Origin: Ancylobacter dichloromethanicus
GTDB taxonomy: Bacteria > Pseudomonadota > Alphaproteobacteria > Rhizobiales > Xanthobacteraceae
Reading direction: 5' to 3'
Assembly: GCF_018390645.1 (NCBI RefSeq)
Contig: NZ_JAHBGC010000005.1
Location: 212,223 to 276,222, forward strand
DNA length: 64,000 nt
The notes under the pieces: generated by a model
What the model was told of the DNA's origin: nothing
Database searches by the model: none
What the model saw: only the letters and a program-made list of their open reading frames with translations
Program-made: the position numbers and the translations under genes
Shown here: in pieces, positions 8,268-17,040 of the stretch
Layout: each line of letters opens with the position of its first letter
How positions within the stretch are numbered: position 1 is the stretch's first letter

Positions 8268-9173
8268 TCAGGTCGGCACGCTGCCGCGCGCCTCGGCGAG
8301 AATCCACGCGATGAGGTCGCGGGCGGCTTCCGACAGCGTGCTGCCCGGCGCCAGCCAATAGCCGGTCTCGGCGCGCGACAGCGGCGGGCCGATGGCCACC
8401 AGCGTGCCGTCGGCGAGCGCGCCGTCGATCAGCCCCGCCCAGCCGAGCGCGACGCCCTGGTCGGCGATGGCCGCCTGCACCACGAGACCGTAGGTGTTGA
8501 GGCTGAGATCGCTGGCGGCGGGGCCGCGCGCGAGCCCCGTCGCGGCGAACCAGTCGCTCCAGCCGAACCAGCGCGGCTGCGGCGTGCTCTCCAGATGCAG
8601 CAGCGGCAGGTTGCCGATCCGCGCGGGGGCGCCGCCGAGACCGTGGCGGGCGGCGAAGCCCGGGCTGCAGACCGGACGGATGCACTCTTCGAACAACTGC
8701 ACGCTGTCGGGCGGGAAGTCCCGGCCGGCGCCGAACAGCACCGCCACGTCCTCCGCCCCGTCGAGCCCGGGATCGGCGCCGGCGGAGGCGATGATGTGCA
8801 CGTCGGTCTCCGGCCGTACCCGGCGGAAGGCGGCGACGCGCGGCATCATCCAGAACGAGGCGAAGCCGTAATCGGTGAACAGCCGCACCACCGGCCGCCG
8901 GCTGAGCCGCCGCACCGCGCGGGCGGCGCCGTCGACCTCGGCCACCGCCGCCACGGCGGCGCGGTGCAGCACCTCGCCCGCCGGCGAAAGCGTGCTGCCG
9001 CGATGGCCGCGCACGAGAAGCGGCGTGCCGAGCTGCGTTTCCAGCTCACGCACGACATAGCTCACCGCAGGCTGCGACAGCCCGAGCGCCCGCGCGGCGG
9101 CGGTGATCGAGCCGAGCCGACCCACCGCCTCGAACACGCGCACCCAGCCGAGGTCGAGAGGACGTTCAGACAT
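8268..9173 (-). CDS. LysR-family regulator of choline sulfate use
   Basis: DNA-binding regulator of 301 residues. The winged helix-turn-helix lies near residues 10-65 (GSITAAARALGLSQPAVSYVVRELE) and the rest is a LysR effector domain. It is divergent from a choline-binding protein and a choline sulfatase, the arrangement of the choline-sulfate-utilisation LysR family. ATG at 9173 lies inside a T-N11-A palindrome (9170-9188), which suggests autoregulation. The inducer is presumably choline or choline-O-sulfate; this is inferred from context. Confidence 0.85.
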   Translation of the reverse strand: MSERPLDLGWVRVFEAVGRLGSITAAARALGLSQPAVSYVVRELETQLGTPLLVRGHRGSTLSPAGEVLHRAAVAAVAEVDGAARAVRRLSRRPVVRLFTDYGFASFWMMPRVAAFRRVRPETDVHIIASAGADPGLDGAEDVAVLFGAGRDFPPDSVQLFEECIRPVCSPGFAARHGLGGAPARIGNLPLLHLESTPQPRWFGWSDWFAATGLARGPAASDLSLNTYGLVVQAAIADQGVALGWAGLIDGALADGTLVAIGPPLSRAETGYWLAPGSTLSEAARDLIAWILAEARGSVPT

Positions 9174-9188
9174 AGGTTAGGCTTATGT
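9170..9188. promoter_or_regulatory. LysR-type operator in the choline sulfate divergent promoter
   Basis: ACATA-N9-TATGT is a perfect 5-base inverted repeat with the T-N11-A spacing of LysR boxes. It overlaps the regulator's own start codon and lies about 140 nt upstream of the binding-protein gene. Confidence 0.55.
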
Positions 9189-9325
9189 CATTCATCGAAA
9201 ATATGGGACTTCACACCCTGCAACATTTAACTGCCTGATATCGCCCACGCAAGGAAAGCCGCAGGCCCGACACGGCGGCTGCCTGAACGTTTCACGCGTC
9301 TCACCCCTCCCAGAGGTGCTTCCCG

Positions 9326-10270
9326 ATGACCCGTACCACGCTGGCCGCCACGGCCGTCTCCTTCCTTCTCCTCGCCGCCGGCCCGGTTGCGGCGGCGGAC
9401 GCGCCCGCCTGCAAGACCATCCGCATGTCGGACCCCGGCTGGACCGACATCACCTCCACCAATGCGCTTGCCGGCGTGCTGCTCGACGGCCTCGGCTACG
9501 AGCAGGACGTGAAGACGCTTTCGGTGCCGATCGGCTACGAATCGATGAAGAACGGCAATATCGACGTGTTCCTCGGCAACTGGATGCCGGCGCAGCAGAA
9601 GTTCATCGACGCGCTGAACGAGGCCAAGGCCATCGAGGTGCTGGGCACCAATCTCCAGGGCGCCAAGTTCACCCTCGCCGTGCCGAGCTATGTCGCCGAG
9701 GGCGGGGTGAAGGACTTCAAGGACCTCGCCGCCAACGCCGATAAGTTCGACAGCAAGATCTACGGCATCGAGCCCGGCGCGCCGGCCAACCAGAACATCC
9801 TGAAGATGATCGACGCCAATGATTTCGGTCTCAAGGACTGGAAGGTGGTGGAATCGGGCGAGCAGGCGATGCTGGCGCAGGTGAAGCGCTCGCAAAACGG
9901 CAAGGACTGGATCGTCTTCCTCGCCTGGGCGCCGCACCCGATGAACGAGACCTTCGACATCACCTATCTCTCCGGTGGCGACGCCTATTTCGGCGCCAAT
10001 TTCGGCGGCGCCGACGTGCGCACGCTGGCCCGCGCCGGCTGGCCCGCCGATTGCCCGAACGCGGCCACCCTGTTCAAGAACCTGAAATTCGACCTCGCCA
10101 TGGAAAACACCATGATGGGCAAGATCCTCGATGACGGGCAGGACCCCAAGGCCGCCGCCAAGGCGCTGCTGAAGGCCAAGCCCGACGTGCTCGGCCCGTG
10201 GCTGGAGGGCGTCACCACCCTCGACGGCAAGCCGGGCCTGCCGGCGGTGAAGGCCTCGCTCGGCCTGTGA
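9326..10270 (+). CDS. choX: Choline ABC transporter substrate-binding protein
   Basis: Periplasmic choline-binding protein of 314 residues with a Sec signal peptide (about 1-23, ending VAAAD). SDPGWTD, PIGYESMKNGNIDVFLGNWMP and FLAWAPHPMN supply the aromatic residues expected for the quaternary-amine binding box. No choline permease or ATPase (choW/choV) follows; the next gene is choline sulfatase. The protein must therefore work with membrane components encoded elsewhere, or help capture choline sulfate. ATG at 9326 is about 14 nt after a GAGG. Confidence 0.9.
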   Translation: MTRTTLAATAVSFLLLAAGPVAAADAPACKTIRMSDPGWTDITSTNALAGVLLDGLGYEQDVKTLSVPIGYESMKNGNIDVFLGNWMPAQQKFIDALNEAKAIEVLGTNLQGAKFTLAVPSYVAEGGVKDFKDLAANADKFDSKIYGIEPGAPANQNILKMIDANDFGLKDWKVVESGEQAMLAQVKRSQNGKDWIVFLAWAPHPMNETFDITYLSGGDAYFGANFGGADVRTLARAGWPADCPNAATLFKNLKFDLAMENTMMGKILDDGQDPKAAAKALLKAKPDVLGPWLEGVTTLDGKPGLPAVKASLGL

Positions 10271-10335
10271 CGATCCCGGAGGCCGACGGCGACCGGTCGC
10301 CGGCCTCCCTTCCGCCTGCCGCGTGGAACGTGCCA

Positions 10336-11886
10336 ATGACCCGCCCGACCGCCCGCCCGACTGCCCGCCCGACTGCCCGCCCGAACATCCTCATCCTGAT
10401 GGTCGACCAGCTCAACGGAACGCTGTTTCCGGACGGTCCGGCCGACTTCCTCCACGTGCCGAACCTGAAGGCGCTGGCCGCCCGCTCCACGCGCTTCGCC
10501 AACACCTATACGGCGAGCCCGCTCTGCGCGCCGGCGCGGGCCTCGTTCATGTCCGGCCAGTTGCCGAGCCGGACGCGGGTCTACGACAACGCCGCCGAAT
10601 TCACCTCCGACATCCCGACCTTCGCCCATCATCTGCGCCGCGCCGGCTACCACACCGCGCTGTCGGGCAAGATGCATTTCGTCGGGCCGGACCAGCTTCA
10701 CGGCTTCGAGGAGCGGCTGACCACCGACATCTACCCCGCCGATTTCGGCTGGACGCCGGACTACACCAAGCCGGGCGAACGGATCGACTGGTGGTACCAT
10801 AATCTTGGCTCGGTCACCGGCGCGGGGGTCGCCGAGATCACCAACCAGCTCGAATATGACGACGAGGTCGCCTATCACGCCACGCGCAAGCTCTACGACC
10901 TGGCGCGCGGGCACGAGGCCCGGCCCTGGTGCCTCACCGTCAGTTTCACCCACCCGCACGACCCCTATGTGGCGCGCCCGCGGTTCTGGGACCTCTATGA
11001 GGACTGCCCGGCGCTGGACCCGGTGGTGCCGCCGATTCCGTTCGAGCAGCAGGACCCGCACGCGCAGCGGCTGATGCGGGCGAGCGACCATGCGGCCAGT
11101 CCCGCGACCGCCGAGGATGTGCGCCGCTCCCGCCGGGCCTATTTCGCCAACATCTCCTATCTCGACGAGAAGATCGGCGAATTGCTCGACGTGCTCGAGC
11201 GCTGCCGGATGAGCGACGACACCATCGTCGTCTTCGTCTCCGACCATGGCGACATGCTCGGCGAACGGGGGCTGTGGTTCAAGATGAGCTTCTTCGAAGG
11301 CTCGGCGCGGGTGCCGCTGATGATCGCCGCCCCCGGCCTGCCGGCGGGCCGGATCGACCGTGCCGCCTCCACGCTCGACGTGCTGCCGACGCTGGCCGAG
11401 CTGGTCGGGCTCGACCTGCGCGGGGTAATGCCCTGGACCGATGGCGAGAGCCTGGCGGGGCCGGCGAAGGGGATCGGCGCGCGCGGCCCGGTGCCGATGG
11501 AATATGCCGCCGAGGGCTCGCAGGCGCCGCTGGTGGCGCTGCGCGACGGGCCGTGGAAGCTGGTGCTTTGCGACCTCGACCCGCCGATGCTGACCCATCT
11601 CGACGAGGACCCGCATGAGTTGGTGAACCGGGCGGACGACCCGGCCTGCGCCGACATCATCGCGCGGATGCGCGCGGCGATGGAAGCGCGCTGGGACCTC
11701 GCCCGCTTCGATGCCGAGGTGCGTGCCAGCCAGGCGCGCCGGCATGTCGTGTATGAGGCGCTGCGCAATGGCGCCTATTACCCCTGGGACTTCCAGCCGC
11801 TGCAGAAGGCCTCGGAGCGCTACATGCGCAACCACATGGACCTGAACGTGCTGGAGGACAGCCAGCGCTTCCCGCGCGGCGACTAA
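10336..11886 (+). CDS. betC: Choline sulfatase
   Basis: Hydrolyses choline-O-sulfate to choline and sulfate. The 516-residue protein has the sulfatase motif C64-A-P-A-R68, where Cys is converted to formylglycine, the metal-binding DQ at 24-25, and VSDHGDMLGERG in the middle. The C-terminal RRHVVYEALRNGAYYPWDFQP region is typical of the BetC group. No signal peptide is present, so it is cytosolic. ATG at 10336 is followed by a three-unit RPTA repeat; the frame upstream is open but overlaps the choX gene. It is the last gene of the short choX-betC unit. Confidence 0.93.
   Translation: MTRPTARPTARPTARPNILILMVDQLNGTLFPDGPADFLHVPNLKALAARSTRFANTYTASPLCAPARASFMSGQLPSRTRVYDNAAEFTSDIPTFAHHLRRAGYHTALSGKMHFVGPDQLHGFEERLTTDIYPADFGWTPDYTKPGERIDWWYHNLGSVTGAGVAEITNQLEYDDEVAYHATRKLYDLARGHEARPWCLTVSFTHPHDPYVARPRFWDLYEDCPALDPVVPPIPFEQQDPHAQRLMRASDHAASPATAEDVRRSRRAYFANISYLDEKIGELLDVLERCRMSDDTIVVFVSDHGDMLGERGLWFKMSFFEGSARVPLMIAAPGLPAGRIDRAASTLDVLPTLAELVGLDLRGVMPWTDGESLAGPAKGIGARGPVPMEYAAEGSQAPLVALRDGPWKLVLCDLDPPMLTHLDEDPHELVNRADDPACADIIARMRAAMEARWDLARFDAEVRASQARRHVVYEALRNGAYYPWDFQPLQKASERYMRNHMDLNVLEDSQRFPRGD
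10342..10377 (+). repeat. 12-bp tandem repeat in the betC start region
   Basis: Three near-identical units of CGCCCGACYGCC encode (RPTA)3 right after the start codon. Unit number could vary by slippage without breaking the frame. Confidence 0.8.
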
Positions 11887-12152
11887 CCCTCCCGGCCCTT
11901 GGGCGCCGGCGAGGGTCGGACGCTTCCCTGCTGCACTGCCGCGGAGATGAGTTGCGGCTGCTCACGCTATTGCGATCCAGAATGTCCCCGACGTCCTGAA
12001 ACAATGGGCGGCGGGGCACGTTGACCCCACAGGTTCACAGAGGGAACAGCCGCTGTTCCTGTCTGATGAACATGAGTTGAAACAAGCGACCTCGACGCGT
12101 TCCGCCGTAGGATATTGTGTCAAAGGGCCGCTTTCTTCAAAGGGTTTGCATT

Positions 12153-12488
12153 ATGAAGAAGACCGTTTCCATTCCGATGCTGGGTGCCGTGCTTGCGGCT
12201 GCGTTTGTCGGCCCCGCTCTTGCCGATACCAACCGTCCGGTGATCGGCGATAATTCCGGCTGGTCGCCGCAGACCAGCCAGTCGCAGAACTACGGTGCGA
12301 CGCATCAGGGCGGCTGGTCGCAGCCGGGCTACGGCACCGTTTACGAGGGCCGCAACGCCGCCACCATGTATGACGGCCGCTATATGTATGACGGCCGCAA
12401 TGCGGGCGGGATGCATGGCCCCAACACCCAGGGCGTGGAGCCCTATATCGCCAACCAGATCGAGCAGAACGCGCGCAGCACCAACTGA
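12153..12488 (+). CDS. Small secreted protein with YDGR/YEGR repeats
   Basis: A 111-residue protein with a Sec signal peptide (about 1-24, ending GPALAD). The mature part is rich in Gly, Asn, Gln and Tyr and holds three related motifs, YEGRNA, YDGRYM and YDGRNA, near residues 64-86. No enzyme motif is seen. ATG at 12153 follows an AAAGGG; an upstream in-frame ATG at 12117 would spoil the signal peptide. It stands alone between convergent operons. Function unknown; a periplasmic or surface structural role is only a guess. Confidence 0.7.
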   Translation: MKKTVSIPMLGAVLAAAFVGPALADTNRPVIGDNSGWSPQTSQSQNYGATHQGGWSQPGYGTVYEGRNAATMYDGRYMYDGRNAGGMHGPNTQGVEPYIANQIEQNARSTN

Positions 12489-12581
12489 GTGCGCGCTCTT
12501 TAGGCGCCGCGCTTCAGCGGCGCCCTGCATGCGAGCGGCGGTCCCGAAAGGGGCCGCCGTTTTCGTGCGTGCGGCACCGGT

Positions 12582-13313
12582 TCAGCCCGGGCCGCTACCC
12601 CCGCCGCCGGGCCGCCGCGGCGGGGAGAGCGCCAGCATCGCGGTGACCGCCTCCGGCGCCGGCCCGGGCGGGACGCCGCGCCTCGGCATGCCTTCCACGA
12701 ACGGCACCAGCTGCAGCCGGGCGATCTCCAGCACCCGGCGCAGTTCCGTCACCGGCTGGGGATGGTCGTCGACCCTCAGGTCGAGCGCGCAATAGTCTTC
12801 CTCGCCCTGCACCCTGAGACTCGCCGATTGCCGCCCGCGCCTGTCGCCGCCGGCGGCGTCGCCGGCCTCCAGCGCCCGCATCAGCCGCTCGTCCAGCGGC
12901 GCGCCTTCGCCGGCGCGGAAGGCGGCGGCCATGGCGTCGATCACGTCCGGCCCCGTCAGCATGTTGCCCTGCACGGCGACGCCCTCGCCCACCTGCTGCC
13001 CGCACCAGGGCGTGCAGCCGGAGCCGGTGAAGGCGGCGGCCTCCCCCGCGCGATCCACCACGCCGATCTGCCGCAACTCGCGGGCGCCGTCGCCGGCGAG
13101 GGCGGTATCGAGCGCCGCCCGGGCGGAGCGGCCGCCGGCCACGGCGTCGAGCACGCCCAGCGCGAGATAGGGGTTGACCCAGGACTGGGTGGAGACGGCA
13201 CCGACCTTCGCCCGGGTGAACGGGCACATGGAGCCGACCGCCGGCACCGCCGTCGCCACGGCGACGCCGAGAAGGCCGGTGGACGGGCAACGGGCGACGA
13301 TGGAGAAGGTCAC
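12582..13313 (-). CDS. DUF1028 protein (predicted Ntn-type hydrolase)
   Basis: A 243-residue member of DUF1028, a family with an Ntn-hydrolase-like fold. It opens with the characteristic TFSIVARCPSTGLLGVAVAT, in which the residue after the start is Thr, and contains the GCTPWCGQQVGEGVAVQGNML stretch. GTG at 13313 was chosen because the domain begins there, AGGAAA lies upstream, and the preceding ATPase gene ends 10 nt earlier. It is the last gene of the nitrilase/ABC operon, so it probably processes an amide- or peptide-like intermediate. The reaction is unknown. Confidence 0.8.
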   Translation of the reverse strand: MTFSIVARCPSTGLLGVAVATAVPAVGSMCPFTRAKVGAVSTQSWVNPYLALGVLDAVAGGRSARAALDTALAGDGARELRQIGVVDRAGEAAAFTGSGCTPWCGQQVGEGVAVQGNMLTGPDVIDAMAAAFRAGEGAPLDERLMRALEAGDAAGGDRRGRQSASLRVQGEEDYCALDLRVDDHPQPVTELRRVLEIARLQLVPFVEGMPRRGVPPGPAPEAVTAMLALSPPRRPGGGGSGPG

Positions 13314-13323
13314 GGCGGATTTC

Positions 13324-14022
13324 CTAGACGCTGAGATGCCTGAGGACGCGCATGCGCGCATCCGGCTCGGTGGAGGCGCCGGTTTCGGCGATCTCGCCGC
13401 GATCGAGCACCGCCCAGCGGTCGGCGACGGCAAGGGCGAACGGCAGGTGCTGCTCGACCAGCAGCATGGTGGTGCCGTGGCGCTCGCGGGCGCTGCGGAT
13501 GACGCCGGCCAGCCGGTCGATCACCGAAGGCTGCAACCCCTCGGTGATCTCGTCGATGAGCAGCAGCTTCGCCCCGGTCGCCAGCGAGCGGGCCATCAGC
13601 AGCATCTTCTGTTCGCCGCCGGACAAGGTGCCGGCGCGCTGCTTCAGCCGTTGCAGCAGGAACGGGAAGGAGGCCTCCACCTCGGCCAATGCCGCCTCGA
13701 AATCGGGACGGCGCACGGCGAGGCGCAGATTCTCCTCCACGCTCATGTCCTGGAACAGCGCCTTTTCCTGCGCGACATAGCCGACCCCGAGCCGCGCCAC
13801 ACGGTGCGGGGAGAGGCGGGTCGCCTCGCTTCCGGCGATCGCCACCGTGCCGGCCATCTTCGGCAGGAAGCCCATCACGGATTTCAGCAGGGTGGACTTG
13901 CCCATGCCGTTCTTGCCGAGCACGGCGAGGATTTCGCCCGGCGCCAGGGCCAGGCTCACCTCGCGCAGCACCACCGCGCCGGCATAGCCGCTGGAGAGGT
14001 TGTCGACAGCGAGAACGCTCAT
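13324..14022 (-). CDS. Branched-chain-type ABC transporter ATPase (LivF/UrtE-like)
   Basis: ATPase of 232 residues. Walker A GKNGMGKS lies near 36-43, followed by GYVAQEKALFQDMSV, signature LSGGEQKMLLMAR and Walker B LLLIDEITEGLQP, with Ile where Pro is usual. It overlaps the upstream permease-ATPase fusion gene by 4 nt. It pairs with the fusion's ATPase half to power the second amide/nitrile-linked importer. Confidence 0.87.
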   Translation of the reverse strand: MSVLAVDNLSSGYAGAVVLREVSLALAPGEILAVLGKNGMGKSTLLKSVMGFLPKMAGTVAIAGSEATRLSPHRVARLGVGYVAQEKALFQDMSVEENLRLAVRRPDFEAALAEVEASFPFLLQRLKQRAGTLSGGEQKMLLMARSLATGAKLLLIDEITEGLQPSVIDRLAGVIRSARERHGTTMLLVEQHLPFALAVADRWAVLDRGEIAETGASTEPDARMRVLRHLSV

Positions 14023-15848
14023 GCCGGCATCTCCTTGGGCGCGGAGGGGGCGGTCTCATGGGCGATGCCGGCATGGCCGGAGCCGGCATAGACCTGCTTG
14101 ACCAGCTCGGAGGCGACCACGTCCTCCACCGAGCCGTCGAGCACGATGCGGCCCTGGTGCAGCACGATGACGCGCGAGGAGATCTCGCGCACGAAGTCGA
14201 GATCGTGCTCGACCAGCAGCACGCACAGGCCCTGTTTCCTGGCCAGCTCGATCAGGATGGCGCCGATCTGCATGCGCTCGGTCTTGGTGAGGCCGGCGGT
14301 GGGCTCGTCGAGCAGCAGCACGCGCGGCTCCAGCGCCAGCACCATGGAGAGTTCCAGCGCCTGCTTCATGCCGTGCGAGAGCAGGTGCGCGGGGGTGGAA
14401 AGCTGCCGGTCGAGCCCGGTGGTGGCGAGGACGTGCATCGCCGCTTCCGGCAGCTTCAGGTCGGCGGCGCGGCGCCAGAGCGAGGGCCGGGCGTGGCGCA
14501 CGCGGGCGATCTGCAGGCATTGGGCGACGGTGAGCGTCTCGAACACATTGGCCATCTGGAATTTGCGGCCGACACCGAGCGCGACGCAGGCTTCCGGCGG
14601 CTTGCGCCCGATGTCGTAGCCATTGACCATGATGGAGCCGGCCGAGCGCTCGGCACCGTCGGCGATGCAGCGCATCAGCGTGGTCTTGCCGGCGCCATTG
14701 GGGCCGACCAGGCTGACGAGTTCGCCGGCCCGCGCCTCGAAGTCGATGCCTTCCAGCACGGTGAGGCTGCCGAAGCGCTTGACCACATCGGCCACCGCCA
14801 GCGCCGGCCCCTCGCCGGGCTCGACGCCCTGGGTGTCGGCGGGGTCGAGGGTCGAGAGCGTCACGGAGGCCGCCGGCGTCGCGGCGCGCGGGCGGAGGAG
14901 GCCGAGCAGCTTGCGCGGCGCGTCGAACACCACCGGCAGCAGGCCGCGCGGAAAGGCGACGATGACCAGCACGAACAGCGTGCCGATGATGAGCTGCCAG
15001 ACGAAGGGGTAGTCGCCGGCGAGCTGGGCGCTCTCGTAGTCAACGATCAGCGCCCCGAATACCGGGCCGAGCAGCGTGCCGCGGCCGCCCAGCGCGGTCC
15101 AGATCACCAGCTCGGTGCCGAACACGAAGCCGGCGAGTTCCGGCGCCACCACCATGGCGTAGCCGGCATAGATGTAGCCGGCGATGGCACCGATGGCGGC
15201 GCAGGCGAGAAAGACCAGGATCTTCAGCCGCGAGGTGTCGAGGCCGAGATATTTGCAGCGCTGCTCGTTCTCGCGTACGGCGACCAGCAGCCTTCCAGCG
15301 TCGCTCTTGACGAAGATGTAGGCGAGCGTGGTCACCGCGACGAGGAAGCTGCCGGACAGCCAGAACCAGGCTTCCATCGACAGGTCGAAGCTCATGAAGC
15401 CCGACAGCCCGCTCGACGAGCCGGTGAAGGTGCCGCCGGAATAGAGCAGCTGCGTCGCCACGATCGGCAGCACCAGCGTGATGACGGAGGCATACAGCGC
15501 CGAGGCGCCGTGCCAGAAGGCTAGCCAGCCGACAATGGCGGCGACCAGCAGCGCGCCGCCGACGCCGAGCCCGAGCGCCAGCAGGGCGTTGGACGGCGAG
15601 AAGTCCATATGGGTGAAAACGAGGCCCGCCGCATAGGCGCCGCAGGCGAAGAACACCGATTGCCCGAAGGTGAGGACGCCGAGGAACCCCCACAGCAGAT
15701 CGACCGTCAGCGCCACCGCCGCATAAAGCAGCGAACGGGTGAGCACGTTGACCGAATAGGTGTCGAGCACATAGGGGCCGGCGAAGATCGCCGCCAGCGC
15801 GGCGAGGGCGACGGCAAGGATGAGCGAGAGGCGGCGCGCTTCAGTCAC
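14019..15848 (-). CDS. Fused ABC permease-ATPase (LivM-LivG/UrtC-UrtD type)
   Basis: One 609-residue chain joins a LivM-type permease (about 1-320, with LTFGQSVFFACGAYAAG and VRENEQRCKYLGLD) to a UrtD-like ATPase (about 355-595, Walker A GPNGAGKT, signature LSHGMKQALELS, Walker B LLLDEPTAGLTKTE). A linker rich in Pro, Thr and Ala joins them. In most relatives these are separate genes. GTG at 15848 overlaps the end of the upstream permease gene by 8 nt; a start at 15890 would lengthen the overlap. The frame is uninterrupted, so the fusion looks genuine. Confidence 0.85.
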   Translation of the reverse strand: MTEARRLSLILAVALAALAAIFAGPYVLDTYSVNVLTRSLLYAAVALTVDLLWGFLGVLTFGQSVFFACGAYAAGLVFTHMDFSPSNALLALGLGVGGALLVAAIVGWLAFWHGASALYASVITLVLPIVATQLLYSGGTFTGSSSGLSGFMSFDLSMEAWFWLSGSFLVAVTTLAYIFVKSDAGRLLVAVRENEQRCKYLGLDTSRLKILVFLACAAIGAIAGYIYAGYAMVVAPELAGFVFGTELVIWTALGGRGTLLGPVFGALIVDYESAQLAGDYPFVWQLIIGTLFVLVIVAFPRGLLPVVFDAPRKLLGLLRPRAATPAASVTLSTLDPADTQGVEPGEGPALAVADVVKRFGSLTVLEGIDFEARAGELVSLVGPNGAGKTTLMRCIADGAERSAGSIMVNGYDIGRKPPEACVALGVGRKFQMANVFETLTVAQCLQIARVRHARPSLWRRAADLKLPEAAMHVLATTGLDRQLSTPAHLLSHGMKQALELSMVLALEPRVLLLDEPTAGLTKTERMQIGAILIELARKQGLCVLLVEHDLDFVREISSRVIVLHQGRIVLDGSVEDVVASELVKQVYAGSGHAGIAHETAPSAPKEMPA

Positions 15849-16677
15849 GGGCGAACCCCTTCGGACGGACGCGCAGGATGATGGCGGCAAGCACGGCGAT
15901 GGTGAGCCCTCCCAGGACCGGGCTGAAATGGGTGGCGACCAGCACCTGCGCCCCGCCCAGCACCACGCAGGCGAACAGCAGGCTGAGGAGCGAGGCGCCC
16001 GACACCAGCACCAGCATGAAGGCGTTGACCAGCCACGGCACGCCCATCGACGGATCGACGCTGGACAACGGGGTGATGAGCGCGCCCGCCACCCCCGCCA
16101 GCGCCGAGCCGAGGGTGAAGGTGAGGAAGCGCACCAGCCCGCTGTTGATGCCGAGGCCGCGGGCGAGGTCCTCGTTCATGATCACCGCGCGGGTCTCCAG
16201 CCCCAGCCGCGTGCCCTGCAGCAGGGCGGTGAGGGCGAGGCCGAGCACGGCGGCGATGCCGACCAGGGCGAGGCGGTAGGCGGAATAGCTCTCGCCGAAC
16301 AGGTCCAGCGTGCCGTTCAGCGGCGACTGGGTGAACTGCACGCCGCGGCCGAAGGCGAGGGTGATGAGCTGGCCGATGATGATCGACAGGCCCCAGGTGG
16401 CGAGGATGGCGTCGAGCGGGCGCGAATAGAGCGGGCGCACCACGAAGCGCTCGATCGCCATGCCGGCGACCCCGCCGAACAGTGCGGCGATGGGAATGGC
16501 GAGCCAGGGGTTGAGGCCGGCCTGGGTGGTGACGAGCGCGGCATAGCCGCCGAGCGTCATCAGCCCCCCATGGGCGAAATTGATGATCTTCATGACGCCG
16601 AACACGAGCAGCAGCCCGGTCGCCACCGCATAGAGGATGGCGGCGGTCGTCACGATGTCCAGCGACTGGGCGATCAT
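15841..16677 (-). CDS. Branched-chain-type ABC permease (LivH/UrtB-like)
   Basis: Permease of 278 residues with about eight membrane spans and the LivH-type patterns GVMKIINFAHGGLMTLGGY and YSRPLDAILATWGLSII. It is the partner of the LivM half of the fusion. Its start at ATG 16677 follows a 378-nt repeat-filled gap after the binding-protein gene, the same arrangement as in the first amide operon. Confidence 0.86.
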   Translation of the reverse strand: MIAQSLDIVTTAAILYAVATGLLLVFGVMKIINFAHGGLMTLGGYAALVTTQAGLNPWLAIPIAALFGGVAGMAIERFVVRPLYSRPLDAILATWGLSIIIGQLITLAFGRGVQFTQSPLNGTLDLFGESYSAYRLALVGIAAVLGLALTALLQGTRLGLETRAVIMNEDLARGLGINSGLVRFLTFTLGSALAGVAGALITPLSSVDPSMGVPWLVNAFMLVLVSGASLLSLLFACVVLGGAQVLVATHFSPVLGGLTIAVLAAIILRVRPKGFARD

Positions 16678-16731
16678 GCGAAGGTCCTTGGGTTTGAGGC
16701 ACGTTGGGTCGAGAAGGGCCGCATCGGAACC

Positions 16732-16844
16732 ACGTCATCCCGAGGTGCCCGGCGATGCCGGGCCTCGAAGGATGCCAGGGGGAGCGGTGGCATCCTGCTT
16801 GAGCATCCTTCGAGGCTCGCGGCGCCCGCACCTCAGGATGACGT
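16732..16844. repeat. Palindromic intergenic repeat, CATCCTGAGGTGC family
   Basis: Arm ACGTCATCCCGAGGTGC at 16732-16748 is inverted at 16828-16844 (16 of 17 bases match). Internal CCTTCGAGG boxes match the copy at 4833-4943, while the central sequence differs. Confidence 0.85.
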
Positions 16845-16930
16845 CGCAAGGCGGGTCGGTTCGAGGGCGGGTCGGTTCCAGAGCAGGCCGCAAGGATCGG
16901 GCCAGCCCACCGGTGGGTGCGGTGCGCGGT

Positions 16931-17040
16931 GCCCCCTCTCCCGGTCGGAGAGAGGGCTGGGGTGAGGGCCGGTCGGCGCGGCCAGCGCGCCGCAGACCCC
17001 CCCCGGCGCTATGCGCCGACCTCTCCCCGGCGGGGAGAGA
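16931..17040. repeat. CCCTCTCCCCGGCGGGGAGAG palindromic elements
   Basis: Two elements built on CTCTCC(CC)-GG-GGAGAG with a GGCTGGGGTGAGGG flank. The first is in inverted orientation relative to the copy at 51757-51795. They lie just downstream of the binding-protein gene stop. Confidence 0.7.
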
